From Hymenobacter polaris (GTDB lineage: Bacteria; Bacteroidota; Bacteroidia; Cytophagales; Hymenobacteraceae): a stretch of 64,000 bases of DNA. Shown here piece by piece: positions 40,305-48,379 of this stretch. Numbering within the stretch: position 1 is the first letter of the stretch; each line of letters begins with the position of its first letter. The stretch spans positions 1,922,001-1,986,000 of the forward strand of contig NZ_JABBGH010000001.1 of NCBI RefSeq assembly GCF_012927305.1. Direction: 5' to 3'. The position numbers were made by a program, and so were the translations under genes. The notes beneath the pieces were generated by a model that had not been told where the DNA came from, ran no database searches, and worked only from the letters and a program-made list of their open reading frames with translations.

Positions 40305-43300
40305 TTAAAAGTTCACGTTGAGGCCGGCTGTGAAGGTGCGGGCCTGGCCCACCGAGTTGCGGTCGACCCCGGCGGCGGTGTTGCTGGCGCCGTTGGTAGA
40401 AATCTCGGGGTCAATGCCCGAGTACTTCGTGATGAGCAGCGCGTTTTGCACCTGCACGTAGAGGCGGGCGCTGCTCAGGCTGGCCCGGCTCAGCAGCGAC
40501 GAGCGCAGCGTGTAGCCCAGCGCGATGTTGCGCACGCGCAGGAAGTCGCCCTTCTCCACGTTCGACGACATGGGCAGGGCCGAGCCGTTCGATACGTTGT
40601 CGCCGTACACCACGGCCGGGTACAGGGCGTTGCGGTTGTCGCTCGTCCAGTGGTTCTTGATGTCGGCCGCGTTGTTCCAGAAGCGCTGGTCGTGCAGGCC
40701 GGCCTTGGTGCCGTTGTAGATGTAGTTGCCGCCCGAGTACTGCAGGAAGATGCCGAGGTCGAAGTTCCCTAGGGTGAAGTTGTTATCCAAGCCGCCGTAC
40801 CAGGTGGGCAGCACCGGACCGTAGTACACGCCGTCGGTAATCTGGTTGGGGGCGGTAGTGGTTTTGCCGGTAGCCACATCCGTCCAGCCCGAGCCCTGGT
40901 ACTGGTACTGGGCCACCGAGCCGTCGGCTTTCTGAATCATGCGGCGGCCGTTGTCGGGGTTTACGCCCAGCGACTGCACCACCAGTATCGAGCCAATCGA
41001 GCGGCCAACGGTGGTGTAGTTCACCGTTTCGAGGCCCGAGGTAGCGCTGGCGATGTAGGGCTGGCCCGTAACCAGCGTCAGCACTTCGTTGTGCAGCGAA
41101 GTGTAGTTGCCGCTCACCGTCCAGCTAAACGCCTTGTGCTGAATGGCCTGGAAGCGGGCCGTTACCTCGAAGCCGCGGTTGAGCATGGAACCCACGTTGG
41201 CCGGAATGCTGGTGGCGTACCCGCCGGGGCCGGCCGGAATACCCAGCGAGGGCGCCGTCGGCACGGGCAGAATCAGCCCATCCACCAGGTTGCGGTAGTA
41301 AGTACCTTCCACCGTCAGGCGGTCTTTAAGCCAGCCCGTGCTGATGGTAATATCCGTCTTGCGGCTGGTTTCCCACTTCAGCGCCGGGTTGCCGGCCTGG
41401 TTGTAGTAGAGGTTGGCATTGGCGCCGTACAGGCCCGAGCCGTAGAGCTGCAGCGAAGCAAAATCGTTCACGCCCTGGTTGTTACCTACCGAGCCGTAGC
41501 TGCCCTGCACCTTCAGGAAGTTAAGCACGTTGGCAATGCCCGCGTTCTTGTAAAACCCTTCCTCCGAGATGATGTAGCCCAGCGAGCCGCCGTAGAAGTT
41601 GCCCCACTTATCGGCAAAGGCCGAGTAGCCGTCGCGGCGGGCGTTGAACGAGAGCAGGTACTTGTGGTCGTAGTTGTAGGCGAAGCGCCCGAAGAACGAC
41701 ACCAGGTAATTGTAGCCGATGCCGTTGCCCGAGGCCGAGATATTGGTGAAGTTGCCCTGATAGTTGGTGAAGAACAAGTCGGCCACCTGCGTGCGCGAGG
41801 CCCCCCAGTACTGGGAGTTAGTGGTTTGCTGCTCGTTGCCTACCAGCAGGTCGAAGTTGTGGTTCCCAAAGCTGTGGCTGTACGTGCCAGTGTTCTGCCA
41901 GTCCCACAGCCGGAAGTCGTGGTAGTAGTTGTCGGCCTCGCCGCCCGGCGAGTAGCCGTCGCCCGCGATGGGCGTGTAGAAAGCCTTGTCTTCGTAATAG
42001 TTGTTGCTAATACCAAACTTCGAGCGCAGGTGCAGGCCCTTCAGCGGCTCCAGGTCGGCATATACGTTGCCCTGAATCTGGTTGGAATTCGAGATAAAGT
42101 AGTTGTTGTCGAGGTCAACCACCGGGTTGTAGTAGCCCGGCAGCAGGGCTGCGGGCGGGTTGGTCGTGCTCAGCGGGTTCAGGTTGGCCCCCGCCCCGAT
42201 GCCGGCCCCGTTTGTGTTGTAAGAGCCATCGGCGTTGAAGGGCGCGATGTTGGGGGGCAGTACCAGCGGAATGCGCCCTAGGCCCGACGTGCTGAACGCC
42301 CCGCCCGATACGGAGCCCGAGTTGGGGGCGCGGTTGTAGAGGTGGCTGTAGCTGAAGACGGCGCCCACCGTGAGGCGGCTGAACACCTTATGGTCGACGT
42401 TGAAGCGGCCGCTGTAGCGCTCAAACTCGTTCTTTTTCAGCATCCCCTTCTGGTTGGTATAGTCGACGGACGCGTAGTAGGTCGTCTTCTCGTTACCCCC
42501 CGAAAAGTTCAGCGACTGATTCGACGATACCCCCGTCTGGTAGATGTAGTCGTACCAGCGCGTATCAATCAGGTTGTTATTGCTGTCGTAAGAGGGGCGG
42601 AAGTAGGGCGTGGTAGGCGCGGCCAAGCCCCGGTTGGCAAACAGGTTGTTTACCGCCTCGTTCTTGATGTTCATGTAGTCCTGGGCCCCTAGCACGTTGT
42701 AGAGGCGCACCGGCGTGGTCAGGCCCAGCCAGGCGTTGTAGCCCACGTGGCTCTGGCCCTGGCGGCCGTGCTTGGTGGTTACCAGGATGACGCCGTTGGT
42801 AGCGCGCGAGCCGTAGATGGCCGTCGAGGCGGCATCCTTCAGCACTTCCACGTTCTCAATATCCTGCGGATTGATGTTGGCCAGCGGGTTGTTGGGCACC
42901 GCGTTCAGCTGCGAGTTGTTGCCGGTAGAGGTAGGCACCCCGTCAATCACAATCAGCGGCTGCGAGCTGAGGTTGATGGAGTTGATGCCCCGAATGCGAA
43001 TAACCGGCGGGTTGTTGAGCAGGCCGTTGGGCGTGGTTACGTTTACGCCGGCGGCGCGGCCCTGCAGCTGCTGGTCGAAGCTTTGCACCGGCGTGTTGGC
43101 AATGGCCTTGCCCTCCACCACGGCAATCGTACCGGTGTTTTCGCGGCGGGCCTGCGTGATGCCGTAGCCCACTACTACTACCTCGTCGAGGCCCGTGGAG
43201 CTTTCCAGCGTCACGGTCAGCTTGGTGCGGTCGTTCAGGGGAATTTCCTGGCTCACGTAGCCCACGAAGGAGAACACGAGCCGCGTGGTGGCGGCGGGCA

Positions 43301-43520
43301 CGGCCAGCGAAAACCGGCCGTCAATATCGGTGGTAGTACCGCGGGCACCTCCTTTTATTATCACGGTCACGCCCGGCAGGCCTTTGCCATCAGTACCGAT
43401 TACCTGGCCGGTGATAGTGCGCTCGTCGGCGCGTTGGGCAACGGTCGGCGCCTGGGCTCGCAAGTCGTGCGCGGCAAGCGCGCCTCCCACAAGTGGGAGT
43501 AACAGTACAAGTTTTTTCAT
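40305..43520 (-). CDS. SusC/RagA-family TonB-linked outer-membrane protein
   Basis: 1071 residues. Signal peptide (MKKLVLLLPLVGGALAAHDL), a carboxypeptidase-D-like domain (ITGQVIGTDGKGLPGVTVII to about 110), the TonB-box region DEVVVVGYGIT, plug domain with QLQGRAAGVNV, VIRIRGINSI, PLIVIDGVP, NVEVLKDAASTAIYGSRATN and a large beta-barrel to the aromatic end FTAGLNVNF. It forms the import channel with the SusD gene that follows. Promoter region upstream (43521-43700) is AT-rich with TATATTCG, near the -7 consensus. It splits the two-component gene pair. Confidence 0.96.
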   Translation of the reverse strand: MKKLVLLLPLVGGALAAHDLRAQAPTVAQRADERTITGQVIGTDGKGLPGVTVIIKGGARGTTTDIDGRFSLAVPAATTRLVFSFVGYVSQEIPLNDRTKLTVTLESSTGLDEVVVVGYGITQARRENTGTIAVVEGKAIANTPVQSFDQQLQGRAAGVNVTTPNGLLNNPPVIRIRGINSINLSSQPLIVIDGVPTSTGNNSQLNAVPNNPLANINPQDIENVEVLKDAASTAIYGSRATNGVILVTTKHGRQGQSHVGYNAWLGLTTPVRLYNVLGAQDYMNIKNEAVNNLFANRGLAAPTTPYFRPSYDSNNNLIDTRWYDYIYQTGVSSNQSLNFSGGNEKTTYYASVDYTNQKGMLKKNEFERYSGRFNVDHKVFSRLTVGAVFSYSHLYNRAPNSGSVSGGAFSTSGLGRIPLVLPPNIAPFNADGSYNTNGAGIGAGANLNPLSTTNPPAALLPGYYNPVVDLDNNYFISNSNQIQGNVYADLEPLKGLHLRSKFGISNNYYEDKAFYTPIAGDGYSPGGEADNYYHDFRLWDWQNTGTYSHSFGNHNFDLLVGNEQQTTNSQYWGASRTQVADLFFTNYQGNFTNISASGNGIGYNYLVSFFGRFAYNYDHKYLLSFNARRDGYSAFADKWGNFYGGSLGYIISEEGFYKNAGIANVLNFLKVQGSYGSVGNNQGVNDFASLQLYGSGLYGANANLYYNQAGNPALKWETSRKTDITISTGWLKDRLTVEGTYYRNLVDGLILPVPTAPSLGIPAGPGGYATSIPANVGSMLNRGFEVTARFQAIQHKAFSWTVSGNYTSLHNEVLTLVTGQPYIASATSGLETVNYTTVGRSIGSILVVQSLGVNPDNGRRMIQKADGSVAQYQYQGSGWTDVATGKTTTAPNQITDGVYYGPVLPTWYGGLDNNFTLGNFDLGIFLQYSGGNYIYNGTKAGLHDQRFWNNAADIKNHWTSDNRNALYPAVVYGDNVSNGSALPMSSNVEKGDFLRVRNIALGYTLRSSLLSRASLSSARLYVQVQNALLITKYSGIDPEISTNGASNTAAGVDRNSVGQARTFTAGLNVNF

Positions 43521-43765
43521 CCTAAAATGTTAAAGGGTACATAAAAAACACTGCGGCGAATATACTGGCCAACTATAATTATCCTAGGGCATAATCGCCT
43601 TTTCACCCCTTTTTCTTGCTAAATGGCCCATTTTTAAAGGGCACATCAGCCAATTAATAGAACCGTCTGTAAGAGTTAGCCTCCCTCCCGCAACCTTTAC
43701 TAGTGGAGCGCGCAACAGTACTCATCCCACCTAGGAGTGGGGGTAGCAGGCAGTACAATTGCCCG

Positions 43766-43773
43766 GATATTTG
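43766..43773 (+). promoter_or_regulatory. TAnnTTTG-like element upstream of the histidine kinase
   Basis: GATATTTG, one mismatch to the -7 consensus, 38 bases before the kinase ATG at 43812. Confidence 0.4.
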
Positions 43774-43811
43774 CGTTGGCGAAGCTGCGCCGGACGCGCC
43801 TTTCTTTACTT

Positions 43812-45188
43812 ATGACTATTCGCAACCGCTTGACCTGGCTTTTCGTGAGCATCGTGGCCGTACTGCTGCTGGCGGTGCTGGCGGGCGTGTTCATTTTGCA
43901 AAGCACCTACACCAAGCGCGAGTTTCGGCAGCGCCTGCGCGAGCGCGCCCAGGTAACGAGCTACATCTACTTAGAGAAGGACGAGATGCGGGCCAGCGCC
44001 TTCCGCGACTTCGAGAAAAAGTATCTGCAGGCGCTGCCCAACGAGATTTTACAGGTGTACGACGCCGGGGGGCGCGTGCGCTTCGTGGCCGAAGACGAGC
44101 GCGTGCGCCTCTCCGACGCGCTGCTGGCCCGCATCGTGCTCAACAAGGAAGTGTACTTCACCCTGAGCGGGCGGCAGGCCATCGGTATCTTTTACCACGA
44201 CAACCAGGGCGACTTTATCATCGTGGCGGCGGCCGAGAACGTGTACGGCCAGCGCCGGCTCAAGAGCCTGGCTGCCATCATGAGCCTCACGTTTGTGGCC
44301 AGCCTGGTGGGTATTTATGCCCTAGGGCGCGCGTTTGCCGGCAAGGCCCTGGCCCCCATTGCGGCCCTCAACGACCAGGTGGACCGCATCACGGCCCAGG
44401 ACCTGCACCAGCGCGTGGACGAGGGCACGCTGCGCACCAGCGAGCGCGACGACCTTACGCGCCTGGCCCGCACCTTCAACCGGCTGCTGGCGCGGCTGGA
44501 GGCCAGCTTCGACGGCCAGCGCACGTTTGTGCGCAACGCCTCGCACGAGCTGCGCACGCCGCTAACCTCCAGCATTGGCGAGCTGCAGGTGCTGCTGGCC
44601 CGCGAGCGCCCCGCCGAAGCCTACCGTGAAGGGGCCGCCTCGGTGCTAGGCGAGCTGCAGCAGCTAAAGGAACTGATTAACAACCTCCTGGATATGGCCC
44701 AGGCCGAGGGCAACGTGCCCCTGACCGAGGAAGTGCGCCTGGATGAGCTGCTGTGGGAAGTGCGCGAAGCCGTGGCGCCCGCCCAGCGCAGCCGCGTGCA
44801 GGTAGACCTGGGCGACCTGAGCGAGATGCCCGCCGACCCGGCCGCCTACGAGGTGCGCGGGCACCGGGCGCTGCTAACCCGCGCCCTGGGCAACCTCGTT
44901 GATAATGCCCTGAAGTACTCGCCCGCCGGCCAGCGCGTGCGGCTAAGCCTGCGCTGCCGCCCCGGCGGGGGCTGCCTGGTGCGGGTGGCCGACGCCGGGG
45001 TGGGCATTGCGGCCGACGATTTGGCGCAGGTATTTCAGCCGTTTTTTCGGGCGGCCAGCGTACGCGGGGTGGTGGGGCACGGCGTGGGCCTGCCCCTGGC
45101 CCAGCGCATTGCGGCGCTGCACGGCGGCACGCTCACGCTGCGCTCGGAAGTGGGCCGGGGCACGGTAGCCGAACTGGCCTTCGATTAA
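43812..45188 (+). CDS. sensor histidine kinase, probable metal sensor
   Basis: 458 residues from ATG 43812 (MTIRNRLTWLFVSIVAVLLL). Two membrane helices (about 8-30 and 152-172) flank a periplasmic sensor of about 120 residues; HAMP region about 173-230; HisKA with H245 in FVRNASHELRTPLTSS; ATPase domain with N box NLVDNALKYSP, G1 VADAGVGIAADD, F box QVFQPFFR and G2 GHGVGLPLAQRI. Architecture fits CusS/CzcS-type metal sensors. It directly precedes the first efflux cassette on the same strand. Its likely partner is the regulator at 38046. Confidence 0.94.
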   Translation: MTIRNRLTWLFVSIVAVLLLAVLAGVFILQSTYTKREFRQRLRERAQVTSYIYLEKDEMRASAFRDFEKKYLQALPNEILQVYDAGGRVRFVAEDERVRLSDALLARIVLNKEVYFTLSGRQAIGIFYHDNQGDFIIVAAAENVYGQRRLKSLAAIMSLTFVASLVGIYALGRAFAGKALAPIAALNDQVDRITAQDLHQRVDEGTLRTSERDDLTRLARTFNRLLARLEASFDGQRTFVRNASHELRTPLTSSIGELQVLLARERPAEAYREGAASVLGELQQLKELINNLLDMAQAEGNVPLTEEVRLDELLWEVREAVAPAQRSRVQVDLGDLSEMPADPAAYEVRGHRALLTRALGNLVDNALKYSPAGQRVRLSLRCRPGGGCLVRVADAGVGIAADDLAQVFQPFFRAASVRGVVGHGVGLPLAQRIAALHGGTLTLRSEVGRGTVAELAFD

Positions 45189-45295
45189 GTTAGGTGCCCT
45201 AGGGTGGCGCTTAGCGGCGCTGCCGCCTGACTGGCCCTAGGGGCTATTTTCGGGCTTGCGGGTAACTGAGAGCAGTTTTTTCAGAAAATTCCTTG

Positions 45296-45335
45296 TTTTA
45301 ATCCGTTTCTAATGGACTTCTAATTTGGGGTTAAT
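45296..45335 (+). promoter_or_regulatory. four 7-bp repeats in 11-bp phase upstream of cassette 1
   Basis: TTTTAAT (45296), TTCTAAT (45307), TTCTAAT (45318) and GGTTAAT (45329), each 11 bases from the last. This is the spacing of OmpR/PhoB-family direct repeats. A -7-like GAGCTTTG follows at 45346-45353 and the ATG at 45369. Confidence 0.7.
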
Positions 45336-45368
45336 GTGGCCAGGGGAGCTTTGCAGCACTTCTTCGCC

Positions 45369-47042
45369 ATGAATCTCTCGACCTTCTTTTTGCGCACCCT
45401 GGCGGCAGCCGGGGGGGCGCTTAGCCTGGCGGTAGCCGCCCCCGCGTGGGGACAGGCGCTGCCACCCAGCTCGGCCCGGCCCGCCTCCAGCACCGTGCTG
45501 CCGCCCAGCCAGGCGCCAGCCGCTACCCCCGCTACCACTACCGGCCAGCAAACCACCACCCGCGGCGGCGTAGTGCCGGCCCAGTTGCCGGGCCAGCCTA
45601 CCAGCCCCACCCAGTTTGGCCAGCCCGGCCCGGCCCTCACCAGCCCCGACAGCCCCACGCCCCTTACCGGGGGCAACGCCACCACGCCCGGTGCTAATGC
45701 GGTGCCTACCACCCCGGGCGTGCCGGCCGCGCCCCACACGGCGGGCACCAGCGGCGCGGCCCCGGGCAAATACGACGTGAACGTGGGCCTGGCCCAGGGC
45801 GCTACCCTAGCCCCCCTGGCTACCGATACGCTGCGCTTCACGCTCGACCAGGCCATGCTGCGCTTTATGCAGGCCAACTTCCAACTGCTGGCTCAGCACT
45901 ATAATATAGATGTGGCCAACGCGGCTATTCGGCAGGCGCTGCTGCGCGACAACCCCAACCTGCAGGCCGAAATCAACGCCTATAACCCCAATACGGGCAC
46001 GTTCTTCCCGCTGCAAAAGCAAACCGACCCCATCTCGCCCACGGGCGGCACGGTGGTGGTGCAGCTGCAGCAGCTCATCGATATCTCGGGGCGGCGCTCG
46101 AAGCTCACGCAGCTTTCGCGCACGGGGCTGGCGGTGCAGCAGGCCACGTTCGAGGACGTATTGCGGCAGGCGCGCTACCAGCTGGTGCAGTCGTTTTACA
46201 ACGTGGCGGCCGAGCGGCGCAAGCTCAGCTTCACCGACCAGGAGCGCGCGCAGCTGGGCCGGCTGCTGGCCGCCTACCGCGAACGCCTGCGCCTGGGGGT
46301 GGTGGCCAGCTACGAGGTGACCCGCCTGGAGCTGGAGCAGCAGAGCCTGGAGCGCGACCGCGCTGACCAGCTCAATCAGCTAACCCAGGACGAGGCTACG
46401 CTGCGGGTGCTGCTGGCCGCGCCGGGCACGGTGTTCGTGGCGCCGCAGGGCGTCGAGTTTTTGCCCGAGCCGCCCGCCGCGGTGCCCGCCCTGGCCGACC
46501 TCACCACCCAAGCCTACAGCCTGCGGCCCGACTTGCGCGCCGCCACCGAGCAAACCACCTACGCCGACCAGAACCTGCGCGTGCAGCACTCGCTGGCCAT
46601 TCCGAAGCTGCTGGTGGGCGTGGACTACGCCAGCCAGGGCAACACGTATCCGCACTACTTCGGGGTGCAGTCGGCCATCGACCTGCCGGTATTCAACCGC
46701 AACCAGGGCAACGTGCAGGCCGCCAAGATTGGGGTGCAGCAAACGGGCATTGCCCTAGGGGGTACCAAGCTGCAAGTAGAGCAGGACGTGAACACGGCCT
46801 ACGAACAGCTGCAGCGCGCCATTCAGCTGCGCCAAACTATCACGCCCGACTACCTGGCCCGCACCGCCAACGTGAGCCGCGACGCCGTGACCGACTACAA
46901 CCGCCGCCTGATTGATTTGGTGAGCTTCATCGACAAGTTCCGCGCCTACAAAGACGCCCAGCTCAACCTCATCGACATCGGCAACCGCCTCTTACAGGCC
47001 GAGCAGCAAGTCAATTTCGCCACCAACGCCAAGGTTTTTTAA
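45369..47042 (+). CDS. czcC: outer-membrane efflux factor (CzcC/TolC type) with low-complexity N-terminal extension
   Basis: 557 residues from ATG 45369 (MNLSTFFLRTLAAAGGALSL). Trimeric outer-membrane duct of an RND metal pump. Signal peptide ends AWGQ; residues about 30-145 are a Pro/Thr/Ala/Gly/Gln-rich stretch with no homologue in the second cassette's CzcC; then two OEP repeats (about 150-350 and 365-550) with RFTLDQAMLRFMQANFQLLA, LDISGRRSKL-like QLIDISGRRSKLTQL and IDLPVFNRNQGNVQAAKIGV. First gene of cassette 1, preceded by the repeat array. Confidence 0.93.
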   Translation: MNLSTFFLRTLAAAGGALSLAVAAPAWGQALPPSSARPASSTVLPPSQAPAATPATTTGQQTTTRGGVVPAQLPGQPTSPTQFGQPGPALTSPDSPTPLTGGNATTPGANAVPTTPGVPAAPHTAGTSGAAPGKYDVNVGLAQGATLAPLATDTLRFTLDQAMLRFMQANFQLLAQHYNIDVANAAIRQALLRDNPNLQAEINAYNPNTGTFFPLQKQTDPISPTGGTVVVQLQQLIDISGRRSKLTQLSRTGLAVQQATFEDVLRQARYQLVQSFYNVAAERRKLSFTDQERAQLGRLLAAYRERLRLGVVASYEVTRLELEQQSLERDRADQLNQLTQDEATLRVLLAAPGTVFVAPQGVEFLPEPPAAVPALADLTTQAYSLRPDLRAATEQTTYADQNLRVQHSLAIPKLLVGVDYASQGNTYPHYFGVQSAIDLPVFNRNQGNVQAAKIGVQQTGIALGGTKLQVEQDVNTAYEQLQRAIQLRQTITPDYLARTANVSRDAVTDYNRRLIDLVSFIDKFRAYKDAQLNLIDIGNRLLQAEQQVNFATNAKVF

Positions 47043-47106
47043 GCACGCCCTAAGCGACTAGTGCGCTTGGCCCAGCTACCCCCGTTTTGCTACCGCTTTT
47101 CAACCA

Positions 47107-48216
47107 ATGAACTCCTTACTTAAAACACCTTTTCGCCTGCTGGTGGCCCTAGGGCTGGCCATGCCGGCCCTGCTGAGCCTGCCGGGCTGCGGCGGCAAGC
47201 AAGAAGAGCTGCCCGTAAACTCGAAGGATACCGAAACCACCTACCGCACCGATACCGTGCAGCTGCGCAACCTGGCCCAGGACCTGCGCTTCACGGGCAA
47301 GGTGAGCTACGACCAGCGCCGGGTGGACCAGGTGTTTCCGGTGGTAAGCGGCACGGTGCTGAACGTGAGCGCCAGCCTGGGCCAGTACGTGCAGCAGGGC
47401 CAGGCGCTGGCTACCGTGCAAAGCGCCGACGTGAGCGGCTACCTCAACGACTACAACGGCGCCAAGAGCGACTACGCCCTGGCCAAGCGCACGGCCGACA
47501 ATACCGAGCAGCTCTACAAAACCAACTTCGCCTCGCAGCAGGACCTCATTGCAGCCCGCGAAGGGCTGGCCAAGGCGCAGTCGGCCCTCAACCGTAGCCA
47601 GCAGATACTCAAGCTCTACGGGGCCAGCACCGGCAGCACGGCCCAGCCCATCTACCAGGTGAAGGCGCCGGTGAGCGGCTACGTGGTGGCCCGCAACGTG
47701 AACCAGAACATGCAGCTGCGGCCCGATAACTCGTCACCCATCTTCACCATCTCGGACCTGAGCAAGGTGTGGATTTTGCTGAACGTGTACGAGACCGACG
47801 TGGAGAGCGTGAAAGTGGGCGAGCAGGTGGACATTCAGGCCCTGGCCTACCCCGACAAGAAGTTCAGCGGCACCATCACCAACATCTCCAACGTGGTAGA
47901 CCCCGACACGCGCATCGTGCAGGCCCGCGTGGAGCTGGCCAACCCTGACGGCCTGCTCAAGCCCGATATGTTCTGCACCGTGTACCTGCACCTGACGGGC
48001 GGCGCCCAAAACCTGGCCGTGAACCCCAAGGCGGTGATTTTCAGCCAGGACAAGTACTACGTGGTGAAGCAGGACAGTCCCGGCAAATACAGCGTGGTGC
48101 CGGTGCAAGAGGTGCGCACTACCTCGCAGTACACCTACGTGAGCGGCAAGCTCAACCCCGGCGACCAGGTAGTGACCGAAGGCAGCCTGCTGCTCTTCAA
48201 CGACCTGACGGATTAG
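47107..48216 (+). CDS. czcB: RND efflux periplasmic adaptor (CzcB type), lipoprotein
   Basis: 369 residues. Lipoprotein signal LLSLPGCGGK (lipid on Cys at about 28), then a membrane-fusion-protein fold: barrel/lipoyl half (VFPVVSGTVLNVSASLGQYV and QGQALATVQSADV), alpha-hairpin (about 115-165), lipoyl half with VKAPVSGYVVARNVNQNMQL, then beta-barrel with VWILLNVYETDVESVKVGEQ. Connects CzcA with CzcC. No N-terminal His-rich metal-binding extension was seen. A 163-base spacer with an inverted repeat separates it from czcA. Confidence 0.94.
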   Translation: MNSLLKTPFRLLVALGLAMPALLSLPGCGGKQEELPVNSKDTETTYRTDTVQLRNLAQDLRFTGKVSYDQRRVDQVFPVVSGTVLNVSASLGQYVQQGQALATVQSADVSGYLNDYNGAKSDYALAKRTADNTEQLYKTNFASQQDLIAAREGLAKAQSALNRSQQILKLYGASTGSTAQPIYQVKAPVSGYVVARNVNQNMQLRPDNSSPIFTISDLSKVWILLNVYETDVESVKVGEQVDIQALAYPDKKFSGTITNISNVVDPDTRIVQARVELANPDGLLKPDMFCTVYLHLTGGAQNLAVNPKAVIFSQDKYYVVKQDSPGKYSVVPVQEVRTTSQYTYVSGKLNPGDQVVTEGSLLLFNDLTD

Positions 48217-48221
48217 ATTTT

Positions 48222-48373
48222 TTAGTTGTCAGTGGCTGGTTGTCAGTTGGCAGGCCCTAGGGGCAGCCGCTGGCGCGGCTACCCAGCACGGCAAACCCAA
48301 CGCCTCGGCTCGTGGAGCCTAGGCTGGCCCTTGCCCAATAACTGACAACTGACAACCAGCAACTGACACTTAA
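48222..48373. repeat. inverted repeat between czcB and czcA of cassette 1
   Basis: TTAGTTGTCAGTGGCTGGTT then GTCAGTTG pairs with CAACTGACAACCAGCAACTG then ACACTTAA, with extra CTGACAA units. The middle is GC-rich and has CCTAGG twice. TGTCAGTT-type repeats are common in Bacteroidota spacers. The czcA ATG follows within 10 bases. Confidence 0.8.
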
Positions 48374-48379
48374 CTAGCA

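Noticed and set aside
41091..42281. 396-codon plus-strand frame
   Set aside because: Antisense to the SusC gene; Val/Ala/Gly/Arg-rich shadow composition.
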